Source of the DNA: Trichobilharzia regenti
Lineage: Eukaryota > Platyhelminthes > Trematoda > Strigeidida > Schistosomatidae
Assembly: GCA_944472135.2 (NCBI GenBank)
Contig: OX235263.1
Location: 20,575,379-20,639,378, forward strand
DNA length: 64,000 nucleotides
Direction of reading: 5' to 3'
Below the pieces are notes generated by a model. That model was given only the letters and a program-made list of their open reading frames with translations, had not been told where the DNA came from and did no database searches. Every line of letters starts with the position of its first letter. Positions within the stretch are counted from its first letter, which is position 1. Shown in pieces: positions 38,945 through 51,587 of the stretch. The position numbers and the translations under genes were made by a program.

Positions 38945-39036
38945 AAGAAGGTGGAAACCTTGAGTGTTACCTATGCTTATTATTGCTTGATGTACTAGAT
39001 CCAAATACATGAATCAGGACTGCCCGTAATAGAGCC

Positions 39037-39395
39037 TGTCAGTCACGTCTCGTAAACCGTTAATGCCCAGCTCTGGCTACGCTCGGGCTCACGCTGTTCC
39101 TTGAAGTTTCTCAGAAACGCTTAGCAATAACGGACGAAAAAACCAAAACACCAATTGGTGACTCGAGGATTCTTTATGTTTACACCAACATATAAACAAT
39201 GTTATAACTAAGGTCTGTGAACAAATATTACAATAATAAATCACAATATTACTTCTGACGGTTTACTGCTGACTTCCTTCTGAACAGCGACCGATGAGAC
39301 GATGACTGTCGTATTGATGCCTCCGCGAAAATTGGGGAAGTTGGTTTTGAGCAAACAACCATGAATTGATCGTTCAATCTTCAGCTACATTGACA
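39037..39395 (-). repeat. BEL LTR 1 (3' end of array in element sense)
   Basis: TGTCAGTCAC...ACATTGACA on the plus strand. Private variant CGTAAACCG. Followed by CTCCCCGGC, the polypurine tract GCCGGGGAG in element sense. Confidence 0.94.
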
Positions 39396-40091
39396 CTCCC
39401 CGGCAAAAAAGGGATCCAACCCCTTTTTTCCATCACGACCAATACACGTTGACTTGGATGCCATTGCGAAAACCTGGGTCACACGGACAGAGCTGAAATG
39501 GAAAACAAACAGAAAAGCCAACACACCACAAGCATACCCACAGCACAATCTCACACATCAATGACGACCTGCGCCTTCCAGTTAAAGGCATCCTCTTGCA
39601 ACACAATCTCCACTTGCTAGAATGACTCTTAGAGAATACAACGTGACCATAACAGCGCCTCACGATACTCTACGCACATCGTCTTATCTACTCACTACCA
39701 ATTACCACTGAAATCGCTTGTCACTCATTCTGCCTCAGTTCTAGTAACGGTGACGTTTGCGAGCCTCAGTCGTTTACACTCTTTCTCCCCGGCGTGTGGG
39801 ACCACAGCTAATAATTATCTCCGTGTGCATTTCATTCTCAGCAATAGCCTCCCCGGCGTACACGACCCATCTGCTGTCCTTAACATCAATCAATTCATTT
39901 TTACGGATTTAGAAGAGTGGACACAACTTCAGAAGTAATCACGACGAAAATTTTAACAAAATTATGCAATAAAAACAAGGTACGAAAACAACAAGTAAAC
40001 ACAATGAATCCAAAAACACCAGTTGGTATGACACACCACACATATATACAAACAGTACACACAAACTCGCAGATTGTGTCTCGATGGAATT

Positions 40092-40535
40092 CCTTTGAAG
40101 AATCGCAGGACTTACACCAGTACGCCTACAACCCTTCACAGGCTGACGATTGTAATTTGTGGAATGTCTGGACACAAACAAGATTAACCAACAATTACAA
40201 TAATTGGAACTCACACAATTTTTAACACAAATATATGTACAATCAACACATCAAATGTGGTGGATTCTGCCTTGACGAACTACCCTTGAAGAACTGTAGG
40301 ACTTACAGCAGTACGCCTACATTCCTTCTCAGGTTGATGATCCAAGTGGAAGTCGTCCGGACACAAACAGAATTACCAACAGCTAGATGACAGATGATAT
40401 CAATTCAGTATATACAATATGAACATGTGTACGAAATAACACACTAAGCACATTGGACTGATCATTAATGCGCTACCCTTTGAAGAATTGTAGGACTTAC
40501 AGCAGTACGCCTACAACCCTTCTCAGGTTGACGCC
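40092..40535 (-). repeat. Three diverged 59-bp repeats in the BEL 3' non-coding region (unit 1)
   Basis: At 40092-40150, 40283-40341 and 40476-40535: CTTTGAAGAAT, GCAGGACTTACA or TAGGACTTACA, CAGTACGCCTACA, CCTTC.CAGGTTGA. A further GGACACAAACA motif follows the first two. The same triplet is present in units 2-4 at +3628/3629. Confidence 0.85.
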
Positions 40536-40700
40536 CTAGGTTGGAAAATCGTTGCAGAGTTCATTTGCTGACTTACTTCTATCAGCTATATCCTCAAATC
40601 TGAACGGTAAAACGCTCATGTCATTGTATCGTAGAATATAGATGACGAACAAACACACGACGTATCTGGTCAACCAAGCGTAGACACAGAGTAATTTACA

Positions 40701-42497
40701 TCAAAGATAATAACATTCAAATAGTAACTTGAAACTAGAAATGCCTTTATTCATGCAAGTCAATTTAACAATTACTCTCTCGTTTACACTTGGCTTATTC
40801 TCACTAAACTGACCAATATCTTTCGTCTTTTCAAATGCACCAATACTATCAAAGTCATTGCACAAGACACTTGAGTTGATGGGCGTCTTTTCCATTGTGG
40901 ATGACAACACCAACGACGACTGAGTGACACAAGTTGATGAACTTGGCGGTGGATCAGAAGCTGTTGTTGCTCGACTTTCAGAAATGTGTCTACCTGCAAG
41001 ACCACCACCACTGCTGTCTTTTACTATCAGCTCAGGTTTAGCAATAGCATCTGATGATAGGTGGGCTACATGCTGATCAATCACACTGACGGTCTCACAA
41101 GTATGCATGCCTGCTGCAACTGCATTTATTTCTACTTCACATTTGATCTGTACAAAGCCCTTATTTAACTTAGAAGTAGTAGGCACTCCCCTCATTTCAT
41201 CATGATCAACCAAAGACAAATCTGCACTATCATGATAATTATCACAAATATTCAATTTACCATCATCTATCTGGTCGACTTCATCATTTTCAAACTCTTT
41301 AAAAACAGCAGTAGATGATTTGGGTTCTTCCCCACAAATCCCTAAAGATTTTGTACCTTCACTCTGACTAGTAATACCTTGTAAACTTGTGGAGTCAGAA
41401 CTGCGCTCTGAAGCAGTAAATCTATTCCGTGACACTCTATTTAACAACGGCTTACCAGTTGCAACTACAGACTTCTTCACCGTACCGTTAGAGTCACACA
41501 ATTCGGAGTCAGGCCTGGATTTCACATTTAGCTTATCACTGAACTTGCTCACTGGTTCACAGTTCACCTTTGTATGCACCTCTTGCAAACGTGTAAAACA
41601 CAACCGTGTTTGTCTTGCATCTTGTATCTCATCTGTTGAGGATGTACTACGAAACCTGTTACACTCACTAGGTCTATATGCATTACTATACATCATGGAG
41701 CCTTCTCGATATCCACCTCTCTGAGGCCTACTCGTCATCAATGATTGCATTTTGCTCTCAGACTGCTCTATTCTAGGGGTGAGATGTAATAGACTGGCGA
41801 ACTTGCTCATCGATTGATTGACGCTATCTTTTACTAGTTTCAGGATATCATCAAACTTTGGCTCGATACCCTCATCCCCCATACGGGAGCTTATCTTCAC
41901 CCACTTCCTTTGCAGTCGAGTAGGTAGGCGTCTCGCTATTACTTCTAGTATAAAACTCGAGTTGAGGTCATTCATGCAATTCATAGAAATCAAGGTATTC
42001 TTATAAGTCATAAGATTATCTAAAAACTCAGTGAGTGACTGGGTGTCATCCTGTAATTGACCACCATTACCCTTAACAGCCTCGAATAATTTCCCTACAA
42101 TCATCGTAGGTCTTCCAAACCTTTGACGTAATATGCTCAGAGCCTCGTAGTAGTCCTCTTTTGGCTTCATAAACCCACACCACTGTATAGCTCTTGAAGC
42201 ATCTCCAGTGCAATACCTCATCAAATACATTAACTTCAATTCATCACTTAATAGAAAACTAATCAGCATGATCTCAAACTCATTTACAAATTGTAAATAA
42301 TCAGCCGGGTTTCCATCGAAACACCGTGGTTCAAATTTAGGGAGTTTGATGTTCCTATTATCCCTGAACGGCGAAACAGTAACATCAACCATGTCATGCT
42401 TAACATCAGACACATCGTTACAACTAACAGACAAGTCACCATGACTTACTTTCCTGTTTGCATCCAAGACACTCTGTCCCTTCTTTGACCCAGGCAT
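40701..42497 (-). CDS. Gag of BEL/Pao element, unit 1
   Basis: 598 codons. The N-terminal third has the BEL/Pao Gag signature (DUF1759-type): KLPKFEPRCFDGNP (51-64), YLQFVNEFEIML (67-78), KLMYLMRYCTGDASRAI (88-104) and YYEALSILRQRFGRP (116-130), then LTEFLDNLMTYKNTL. It would form the capsid. The C-terminal half is Ser/Asp-rich, low complexity and lacks the CCHC knuckles and the aspartic protease normally fused downstream. The start ATGCCTGGG is about 170 bp inside the 5' LTR. Downstream 1.3 kb is non-coding. All four copies give the same protein, suggesting recent origin or ongoing homogenisation. Confidence 0.9.
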   Translation of the reverse strand: MPGSKKGQSVLDANRKVSHGDLSVSCNDVSDVKHDMVDVTVSPFRDNRNIKLPKFEPRCFDGNPADYLQFVNEFEIMLISFLLSDELKLMYLMRYCTGDASRAIQWCGFMKPKEDYYEALSILRQRFGRPTMIVGKLFEAVKGNGGQLQDDTQSLTEFLDNLMTYKNTLISMNCMNDLNSSFILEVIARRLPTRLQRKWVKISSRMGDEGIEPKFDDILKLVKDSVNQSMSKFASLLHLTPRIEQSESKMQSLMTSRPQRGGYREGSMMYSNAYRPSECNRFRSTSSTDEIQDARQTRLCFTRLQEVHTKVNCEPVSKFSDKLNVKSRPDSELCDSNGTVKKSVVATGKPLLNRVSRNRFTASERSSDSTSLQGITSQSEGTKSLGICGEEPKSSTAVFKEFENDEVDQIDDGKLNICDNYHDSADLSLVDHDEMRGVPTTSKLNKGFVQIKCEVEINAVAAGMHTCETVSVIDQHVAHLSSDAIAKPELIVKDSSGGGLAGRHISESRATTASDPPPSSSTCVTQSSLVLSSTMEKTPINSSVLCNDFDSIGAFEKTKDIGQFSENKPSVNERVIVKLTCMNKGISSFKLLFECYYL

Positions 42498-42664
42498 TGT
42501 TGAACTTGACCCAATTCCAAAAATGTTTCAGATATTGCTTGTTCAAAGAGGACTTGATCCGCACCAGGAAAGACGAACGGTGACTATCCAAAGTCGTGCC
42601 AACTGTCCAAAACCGTTTAAAAACTGTTGTTGTACCATCAGAAACTGACTTCACCGTCAGAAAC

Positions 42665-43023
42665 TGTCAGTCACGTCTCGTAGACCGTTAATGCCCAGCT
42701 CTGGCTACGCTCGGGCTCACGCTGTTCCTTGAAGTTTCTCAGAAACGCTTAGCAATAACGGACGAAAAAACCAAAACACCAATTGGTGACTCGAGGATTC
42801 TTTATGTTTACACCAACATATAAACAATGTTATAACTAAGGTCTGTGAACAAATATTACAATAATAAATCACAATATTACTTCTGACGGTTTACTGCTGA
42901 CTTCCTTCTGAACAGCGACCGATGAGACGATGACTGTCGTATTGATGCCTCCGCGAAAATTGGGGAAGTTGGTTTTGAGCAAACAACCATGAATTGATCG
43001 TTCAATCTTCAGCTACATTGACA
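42665..43023 (-). repeat. BEL LTR 2
   Basis: 359 bp, shared between units 1 and 2. Confidence 0.94.
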
Positions 43024-44329
43024 CTCCCCGGCAAAAAAGGGATCCAACCCCTTTTTTCCATCACGACCAATACACGTTGACTTGGATGCCATTGCGAAAA
43101 CCTGGGTCACACGGACAGAGCTGAAATGGAAAACAAACAGAAAAGCCAACACACCACAAGCATACCCACAGCACAATCTCACACATCAATGACGACCTGC
43201 GCCTTCCAGTTAAAGGCATCCTCTTGCAACACAATCTCCACTTGCTAGAATGACTCTTACAGAATACAACGTGACCATAACAGCGCCTCACGATACTCTA
43301 CGCACATCGTCTTATCTACTCACTACCAATTACCACTGAAATCGCTTGTCACTCATTCTGCCTCAGTTCTAGTAACGGTGACGTTTGCGAGCCTCAGTCG
43401 TTTACACTCTTTCTCCCCGGCGTGTGGGACCACAGCTAATAATTATCTCCGTGTGCATTTCATTCTCAGCAATAGCCTCCCCGGCGTACACGACCCATCT
43501 GCTGTCCTTAACATCAATCAATTCATTTTTACGGATTTAGAAGAGTGGACACAACTTCAGAAGTAATCACGACGAAAATTTTAACAAAATTATGCAATAA
43601 AAACAAGGTACGAAAACAACAAGTAAACACAATGAATCCAAAAACACCAGTTGGTATGACACACCACACATATATACAAACAGTACACACAAACTCGCAG
43701 ATTGTGTCTCGATGGAATTCCTTTGAAGAATCGCAGGACTTACACCAGTACGCCTACAACCCTTCACAGGCTGACGATTGTAATTTGTGGAATGTCTGGA
43801 CACAAACAAGATTAACCAACAATTACAATAATTGGAACTCACACAATTATTTAACACAAATATATGTACAATCAACACATCAAATGTGGTGGATTCTGCC
43901 TTGACGAACTACCCTTGAAGAACTGTAGGACTTACAGCAGTACGCCTACATTCCTTCTCAGGTTGATGATCCAAGTGGAAGTCGTCCGGACACAAACAGA
44001 ATTACCAACAGCTAGATGACAGATGATATCAATTCAGTATATACAATATGAACATGTGTACGAAATAACACACTAAGCACATTGGACTGATCATTAATGC
44101 GCTACCCTTTGAAGAATTGTAGGACTTACAGCAGTACGCCTACAACCCTTCTCAGGTTGACGCCCTAGGTTGGAAAATCGTTGCAGAGTTCATTTGCTGA
44201 CTTACTTCTATCAGCTATATCCTCAAATCTGAACGGTAAAACGCTCATGTCATTGTATCGTAGAATATAGATGACGAACAAACACACGACGTATCTGGTC
44301 AACCAAGCGTAGACACAGAGTAATTTACA

Positions 44330-46126
44330 TCAAAGATAATAACATTCAAATAGTAACTTGAAACTAGAAATGCCTTTATTCATGCAAGTCAATTTAACAA
44401 TTACTCTCTCGTTTACACTTGGCTTATTCTCACTAAACTGACCAATATCTTTCGTCTTTTCAAATGCACCAATACTATCAAAGTCATTGCACAAGACACT
44501 TGAGTTGATGGGCGTCTTTTCCATTGTGGATGACAACACCAACGACGACTGAGTGACACAAGTTGATGAACTTGGCGGTGGATCAGAAGCTGTTGTTGCT
44601 CGACTTTCAGAAATGTGTCTACCTGCAAGACCACCACCACTGCTGTCTTTTACTATCAGCTCAGGTTTAGCAATAGCATCTGATGATAGGTGGGCTACAT
44701 GCTGATCAATCACACTGACGGTCTCACAAGTATGCATGCCTGCTGCAACTGCATTTATTTCTACTTCACATTTGATCTGTACAAAGCCCTTATTTAACTT
44801 AGAAGTAGTAGGCACTCCCCTCATTTCATCATGATCAACCAAAGACAAATCTGCACTATCATGATAATTATCACAAATATTCAATTTACCATCATCTATC
44901 TGGTCGACTTCATCATTTTCAAACTCTTTAAAAACAGCAGTAGATGATTTGGGTTCTTCCCCACAAATCCCTAAAGATTTTGTACCTTCACTCTGACTAG
45001 TAATACCTTGTAAACTTGTGGAGTCAGAACTGCGCTCTGAAGCAGTAAATCTATTCCGTGACACTCTATTTAACAACGGCTTACCAGTTGCAACTACAGA
45101 CTTCTTCACCGTACCGTTAGAGTCACACAATTCGGAGTCAGGCCTGGATTTCACATTTAGCTTATCACTGAACTTGCTCACTGGTTCACAGTTCACCTTT
45201 GTATGCACCTCTTGCAAACGTGTAAAACACAACCGTGTTTGTCTTGCATCTTGTATCTCATCTGTTGAGGATGTACTACGAAACCTGTTACACTCACTAG
45301 GTCTATATGCATTACTATACATCATGGAGCCTTCTCGATATCCACCTCTCTGAGGCCTACTCGTCATCAATGATTGCATTTTGCTCTCAGACTGCTCTAT
45401 TCTAGGGGTGAGATGTAATAGACTGGCGAACTTGCTCATCGATTGATTGACGCTATCTTTTACTAGTTTCAGGATATCATCAAACTTTGGCTCGATACCC
45501 TCATCCCCCATACGGGAGCTTATCTTCACCCACTTCCTTTGCAGTCGAGTAGGTAGGCGTCTCGCTATTACTTCTAGTATAAAACTCGAGTTGAGGTCAT
45601 TCATGCAATTCATAGAAATCAAGGTATTCTTATAAGTCATAAGATTATCTAAAAACTCAGTGAGTGACTGGGTGTCATCCTGTAATTGACCACCATTACC
45701 CTTAACAGCCTCGAATAATTTCCCTACAATCATCGTAGGTCTTCCAAACCTTTGACGTAATATGCTCAGAGCCTCGTAGTAGTCCTCTTTTGGCTTCATA
45801 AACCCACACCACTGTATAGCTCTTGAAGCATCTCCAGTGCAATACCTCATCAAATACATTAACTTCAATTCATCACTTAATAGAAAACTAATCAGCATGA
45901 TCTCAAACTCATTTACAAATTGTAAATAATCAGCCGGGTTTCCATCGAAACACCGTGGTTCAAATTTAGGGAGTTTGATGTTCCTATTATCCCTGAACGG
46001 CGAAACAGTAACATCAACCATGTCATGCTTAACATCAGACACATCGTTACAACTAACAGACAAGTCACCATGACTTACTTTCCTGTTTGCATCCAAGACA
46101 CTCTGTCCCTTCTTTGACCCAGGCAT
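44330..46126 (-). CDS. Gag of BEL/Pao element, unit 2
   Basis: Same 598-residue product as unit 1. Confidence 0.9.
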   Translation of the reverse strand: MPGSKKGQSVLDANRKVSHGDLSVSCNDVSDVKHDMVDVTVSPFRDNRNIKLPKFEPRCFDGNPADYLQFVNEFEIMLISFLLSDELKLMYLMRYCTGDASRAIQWCGFMKPKEDYYEALSILRQRFGRPTMIVGKLFEAVKGNGGQLQDDTQSLTEFLDNLMTYKNTLISMNCMNDLNSSFILEVIARRLPTRLQRKWVKISSRMGDEGIEPKFDDILKLVKDSVNQSMSKFASLLHLTPRIEQSESKMQSLMTSRPQRGGYREGSMMYSNAYRPSECNRFRSTSSTDEIQDARQTRLCFTRLQEVHTKVNCEPVSKFSDKLNVKSRPDSELCDSNGTVKKSVVATGKPLLNRVSRNRFTASERSSDSTSLQGITSQSEGTKSLGICGEEPKSSTAVFKEFENDEVDQIDDGKLNICDNYHDSADLSLVDHDEMRGVPTTSKLNKGFVQIKCEVEINAVAAGMHTCETVSVIDQHVAHLSSDAIAKPELIVKDSSGGGLAGRHISESRATTASDPPPSSSTCVTQSSLVLSSTMEKTPINSSVLCNDFDSIGAFEKTKDIGQFSENKPSVNERVIVKLTCMNKGISSFKLLFECYYL

Positions 46127-46293
46127 TGTTGAACTTGACCCAATTCCAAAAATGTTTCAGATATTGCTTGTTCAAAGAGGACTTGATCCGCACCAGGAAA
46201 GACGAACGGTGACTATCCAAAGTCGTGCCAACTGTCCAAAACCGTTTAAAAACTGTTGTTGTACCATCAGAAACTGACTTCACCGTCAGAAAC

Positions 46294-46652
46294 TGTCAGT
46301 CACGTCTCGTAGACCGTTAATGCCCAGCTCTGGCTACGCTCGGGCTCACGCTGTTCCTTGAAGTTTCTCAGAAACGCTTAGCAATAACGGACGAAAAAAC
46401 CAAAACACCAATTGGTGACTCGAGGATTCTTTATGTTTACACCAACATATAAACAATGTTATAACTAAGGTCTGTGAACAAATATTACAATAATAAATCA
46501 CAATATTACTTCTGACGGTTTACTGCTGACTTCCTTCTGAACAGCGACCGATGAGACGATGACTGTCGTATTGATGCCTCCGCGAAAATTGGGGAAGTTG
46601 GTTTTGAGCAAACAACCATGAATTGATCGTTCAATCTTCAGCTACATTGACA
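46294..46652 (-). repeat. BEL LTR 3
   Basis: 359 bp, shared between units 2 and 3. Confidence 0.94.
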
Positions 46653-47958
46653 CTCCCCGGCAAAAAAGGGATCCAACCCCTTTTTTCCATCACGACCAAT
46701 ACACGTTGACTTGGATGCCATTGCGAAAACCTGGGTCACACGGACAGAGCTGAAATGGAAAACAAACAGAAAAGCCAACACACCACAAGCATACCCACAG
46801 CACAATCTCACACATCAATGACGACCTGCGCCTTCCAGTTAAAGGCATCCTCTTGCAACACAATCTCCACTTGCTAGAATGACTCTTAGAGAATACAACG
46901 TGACCATAACAGCGCCTCACGATACTCTACGCACATCGTCTTATCTACTCACTACCAATTACCACTGAAATCGCTTGTCACTCATTCTGCCTCAGTTCTA
47001 GTAACGGTGACGTTTGCGAGCCTCAGTCGTTTACACTCTTTCTCCCCGGCGTGTGGGACCACAGCTAATAATTATCTCCGTGTGCATTTCATTCTCAGCA
47101 ATAGCCTCCCCGGCGTACACGACCCATCTGCTGTCCTTAACATCAATCAATTCATTTTTACGGATTTAGAAGAGTGGACACAACTTCAGAAGTAATCACG
47201 ACGAAAATTTTAACAAAATTATGCAATAAAAACAAGGTACGAAAACAACAAGTAAACACAATGAATCCAAAAACACCAGTTGGTATGACACACCACACAT
47301 ATATACAAACAGTACACACAAACTCGCAGATTGTGTCTCGATGGAATTCCTTTGAAGAATCGCAGGACTTACACCAGTACGCCTACAACCCTTCACAGGC
47401 TGACGATTGTAATTTGTGGAATGTCTGGACACAAACAAGATTAACCAACAATTACAATAATTGGAACTCACACAATTATTTAACACAAATATATGTACAA
47501 TCAACACATCAAATGTGGTGGATTCTGCCTTGACGAACTACCCTTGAAGAACTGTAGGACTTACAGCAGTACGCCTACATTCCTTCTCAGGTTGATGATC
47601 CAAGTGGAAGTCGTCCGGACACAAACAGAATTACCAACAGCTAGATGACAGATGATATCAATTCAGTATATACAATATGAACATGTGTACGAAATAACAC
47701 ACCAAGCACATTGGACTGATCATTAATGCGCTACCCTTTGAAGAATTGTAGGACTTACAGCAGTACGCCTACAACCCTTCTCAGGTTGACGCCCTAGGTT
47801 GGAAAATCGTTGCAGAGTTCATTTGCTGACTTACTTCTATCAGCTATATCCTCAAATCTGAACGGTAAAACGCTCATGTCATTGTATCGTAGAATATAGA
47901 TGACGAACAAACACACGACGTATCTGGTCAACCAAGCGTAGACACAGAGTAATTTACA

Positions 47959-49755
47959 TCAAAGATAATAACATTCAAATAGTAACTTGAAACTAGAAAT
48001 GCCTTTATTCATGCAAGTCAATTTAACAATTACTCTCTCGTTTACACTTGGCTTATTCTCACTAAACTGACCAATATCTTTCGTCTTTTCAAATGCACCA
48101 ATACTATCAAAGTCATTGCACAAGACACTTGAGTTGATGGGCGTCTTTTCCATTGTGGATGACAACACCAACGACGACTGAGTGACACAAGTTGATGAAC
48201 TTGGCGGTGGATCAGAAGCTGTTGTTGCTCGACTTTCAGAAATGTGTCTACCTGCAAGACCACCACCACTGCTGTCTTTTACTATCAGCTCAGGTTTAGC
48301 AATAGCATCTGATGATAGGTGGGCTACATGCTGATCAATCACACTGACGGTCTCACAAGTATGCATGCCTGCTGCAACTGCATTTATTTCTACTTCACAT
48401 TTGATCTGTACAAAGCCCTTATTTAACTTAGAAGTAGTAGGCACTCCCCTCATTTCATCATGATCAACCAAAGACAAATCTGCACTATCATGATAATTAT
48501 CACAAATATTCAATTTACCATCATCTATCTGGTCGACTTCATCATTTTCAAACTCTTTAAAAACAGCAGTAGATGATTTGGGTTCTTCCCCACAAATCCC
48601 TAAAGATTTTGTACCTTCACTCTGACTAGTAATACCTTGTAAACTTGTGGAGTCAGAACTGCGCTCTGAAGCAGTAAATCTATTCCGTGACACTCTATTT
48701 AACAACGGCTTACCAGTTGCAACTACAGACTTCTTCACCGTACCGTTAGAGTCACACAATTCGGAGTCAGGCCTGGATTTCACATTTAGCTTATCACTGA
48801 ACTTGCTCACTGGTTCACAGTTCACCTTTGTATGCACCTCTTGCAAACGTGTAAAACACAACCGCGTTTGTCTTGCATCTTGTATCTCATCTGTTGAGGA
48901 TGTACTACGAAACCTGTTACACTCACTAGGTCTATATGCATTACTATACATCATGGAGCCTTCTCGATATCCACCTCTCTGAGGCCTACTCGTCATCAAT
49001 GATTGCATTTTGCTCTCAGACTGCTCTATTCTAGGGGTGAGATGTAATAGACTGGCGAACTTGCTCATCGATTGATTGACGCTATCTTTTACTAGTTTCA
49101 GGATATCATCAAACTTTGGCTCGATACCCTCATCCCCCATACGGGAGCTTATCTTCACCCACTTCCTTTGCAGTCGAGTAGGTAGGCGTCTCGCTATTAC
49201 TTCTAGTATAAAACTCGAGTTGAGGTCATTCATGCAATTCATAGAAATCAAGGTATTCTTATAAGTCATAAGATTATCTAAAAACTCAGTGAGTGACTGG
49301 GTGTCATCCTGTAATTGACCACCATTACCCTTAACAGCCTCGAATAATTTCCCTACAATCATCGTAGGTCTTCCAAACCTTTGACGTAATATGCTCAGAG
49401 CCTCGTAGTAGTCCTCTTTTGGCTTCATAAACCCACACCACTGTATAGCTCTTGAAGCATCTCCAGTGCAATACCTCATCAAATACATTAACTTCAATTC
49501 ATCACTTAATAGAAAACTAATCAGCATGATCTCAAACTCATTTACAAATTGTAAATAATCAGCCGGGTTTCCATCGAAACACCGTGGTTCAAATTTAGGG
49601 AGTTTGATGTTCCTATTATCCCTGAACGGCGAAACAGTAACATCAACCATGTCATGCTTAACATCAGACACATCGTTACAACTAACAGACAAGTCACCAT
49701 GACTTACTTTCCTGTTTGCATCCAAGACACTCTGTCCCTTCTTTGACCCAGGCAT
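47959..49755 (-). CDS. Gag of BEL/Pao element, unit 3
   Basis: Same product; carries the synonymous C near 48864 shared with unit 4. Confidence 0.9.
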   Translation of the reverse strand: MPGSKKGQSVLDANRKVSHGDLSVSCNDVSDVKHDMVDVTVSPFRDNRNIKLPKFEPRCFDGNPADYLQFVNEFEIMLISFLLSDELKLMYLMRYCTGDASRAIQWCGFMKPKEDYYEALSILRQRFGRPTMIVGKLFEAVKGNGGQLQDDTQSLTEFLDNLMTYKNTLISMNCMNDLNSSFILEVIARRLPTRLQRKWVKISSRMGDEGIEPKFDDILKLVKDSVNQSMSKFASLLHLTPRIEQSESKMQSLMTSRPQRGGYREGSMMYSNAYRPSECNRFRSTSSTDEIQDARQTRLCFTRLQEVHTKVNCEPVSKFSDKLNVKSRPDSELCDSNGTVKKSVVATGKPLLNRVSRNRFTASERSSDSTSLQGITSQSEGTKSLGICGEEPKSSTAVFKEFENDEVDQIDDGKLNICDNYHDSADLSLVDHDEMRGVPTTSKLNKGFVQIKCEVEINAVAAGMHTCETVSVIDQHVAHLSSDAIAKPELIVKDSSGGGLAGRHISESRATTASDPPPSSSTCVTQSSLVLSSTMEKTPINSSVLCNDFDSIGAFEKTKDIGQFSENKPSVNERVIVKLTCMNKGISSFKLLFECYYL

Positions 49756-49922
49756 TGTTGAACTTGACCCAATTCCAAAAATGTTTCAGATATTGCTTGT
49801 TCAAAGAGGACTTGATCCGCACCAGGAAAGACGAACGGTGACTATCCAAAGTCGTGCCAACTGTCCAAAACCGTTTAAAAACTGTTGTTGTACCATCAGA
49901 AACTGACTTCACCGTCAGAAAC

Positions 49923-50281
49923 TGTCAGTCACGTCTCGTAGACCGTTAATGCCCAGCTCTGGCTACGCTCGGGCTCACGCTGTTCCTTGAAGTTTCTCAG
50001 AAACGCTTAGCAATAACGGACGAAAAAACCAAAACACCAATTGGTGACTCGAGGATTCTTTATGTTTACACCAACATATAAACAATGTTATAACTAAGGT
50101 CTGTGAACAAATATTACAATAATAAATCACAATATTACTTCTGACGGTTTACTGCTGACTTCCTTCTGAACAGCGACCGATGAGACGATGACTGTCGTAT
50201 TGATGCCTCCGCGAAAATTGGGGAAGTTGGTTTTGAGCAAACAACCATGAATTGATCGTTCAATCTTCAGCTACATTGACA
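49923..50281 (-). repeat. BEL LTR 4
   Basis: 359 bp, shared between units 3 and 4. Confidence 0.94.
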
Positions 50282-51587
50282 CTCCCCGGCAAAAAAGGGA
50301 TCCAACCCCTTTTTTCCATCACGACCAATACACGTTGACTTGGATGCCATTGCGAAAACCTGGGTCACACGGACAGAGCTGAAATGGAAAACAAACAGAA
50401 AAGCCAACACACCACAAGCATACCCACAGCACAATCTCACACATCAATGACGACCTGCGCCTTCCAGTTAAAGGCATCCTCTTGCAACACAATCTCCACT
50501 TGCTAGAATGACTCTTAGAGAATACAACGTGACCATAACAGCGCCTCACGATACTCTACGCACATCGTCTTATCTACTCACTACCAATTACCACTGAAAT
50601 CGCTTGTCACTCATTCTGCCTCAGTTCTAGTAACGGTGACGTTTGCGAGCCTCAGTCGTTTACACTCTTTCTCCCCGGCGTGTGGGACCACAGCTAATAA
50701 TTATCTCCGTGTGCATTTCATTCTCAGCAATAGCCTCCCCGGCGTACACGACCCATCTGCTGTCCTTAACATCAATCAATTCATTTTTACGGATTTAGAA
50801 GAGTGGACACAACTTCAGAAGTAATCACGACGAAAATTTTAACAAAATTATGCAATAAAAACAAGGTACGAAAACAACAAGTAAACACAATGAATCCAAA
50901 AACACCAGTTGGTATGACACACCACACATATATACAAACAGTACACACAAACTCGCAGATTGTGTCTCGATGGAATTCCTTTGAAGAATCGCAGGACTTA
51001 CACCAGTACGCCTACAACCCTTCACAGGCTGACGATTGTAATTTGTGGAATGTCTGGACACAAACAAGATTAACCAACAATTACAATAATTGGAACTCAC
51101 ACAATTATTTAACACAAATATATGTACAATCAACACATCAAATGTGGTGGATTCTGCCTTGACGAACTACCCTTGAAGAACTGTAGGACTTACAGCAGTA
51201 CGCCTACATTCCTTCTCAGGTTGATGATCCAAGTGGAAGTCGTCCGGACACAAACAGAATTACCAACAGCTAGATGACAGATGATATCAATTCGGTATAT
51301 ACAATATGAACATGTGTACGAAATAACACACCAAGCACATTGGACTGATCATTAATGCGCTACCCTTTGAAGAATTGTAGGACTTACAGCAGTACGCCTA
51401 CAACCCTTCTCAGGTTGACGCCCTAGGTTGGAAAATCGTTGCAGAGTTCATTTGCTGACTTACTTCTATCAGCTATATCCTCAAATCTGAACGGTAAAAC
51501 GCTCATGTCATTGTATCGTAGAATATAGATGACGAACAAACACACGACGTATCTGGTCAACCAAGCGTAGACACAGAGTAATTTACA

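Noticed and set aside
43545..43904. Plus-strand frames repeated in each BEL unit (119 and 111 codons) and the minus-strand 76-codon frame near 39433
   Set aside because: Composition is poor, one lies opposite the Gag frame and the others in the non-coding tail; repetition only reflects the repeated DNA.
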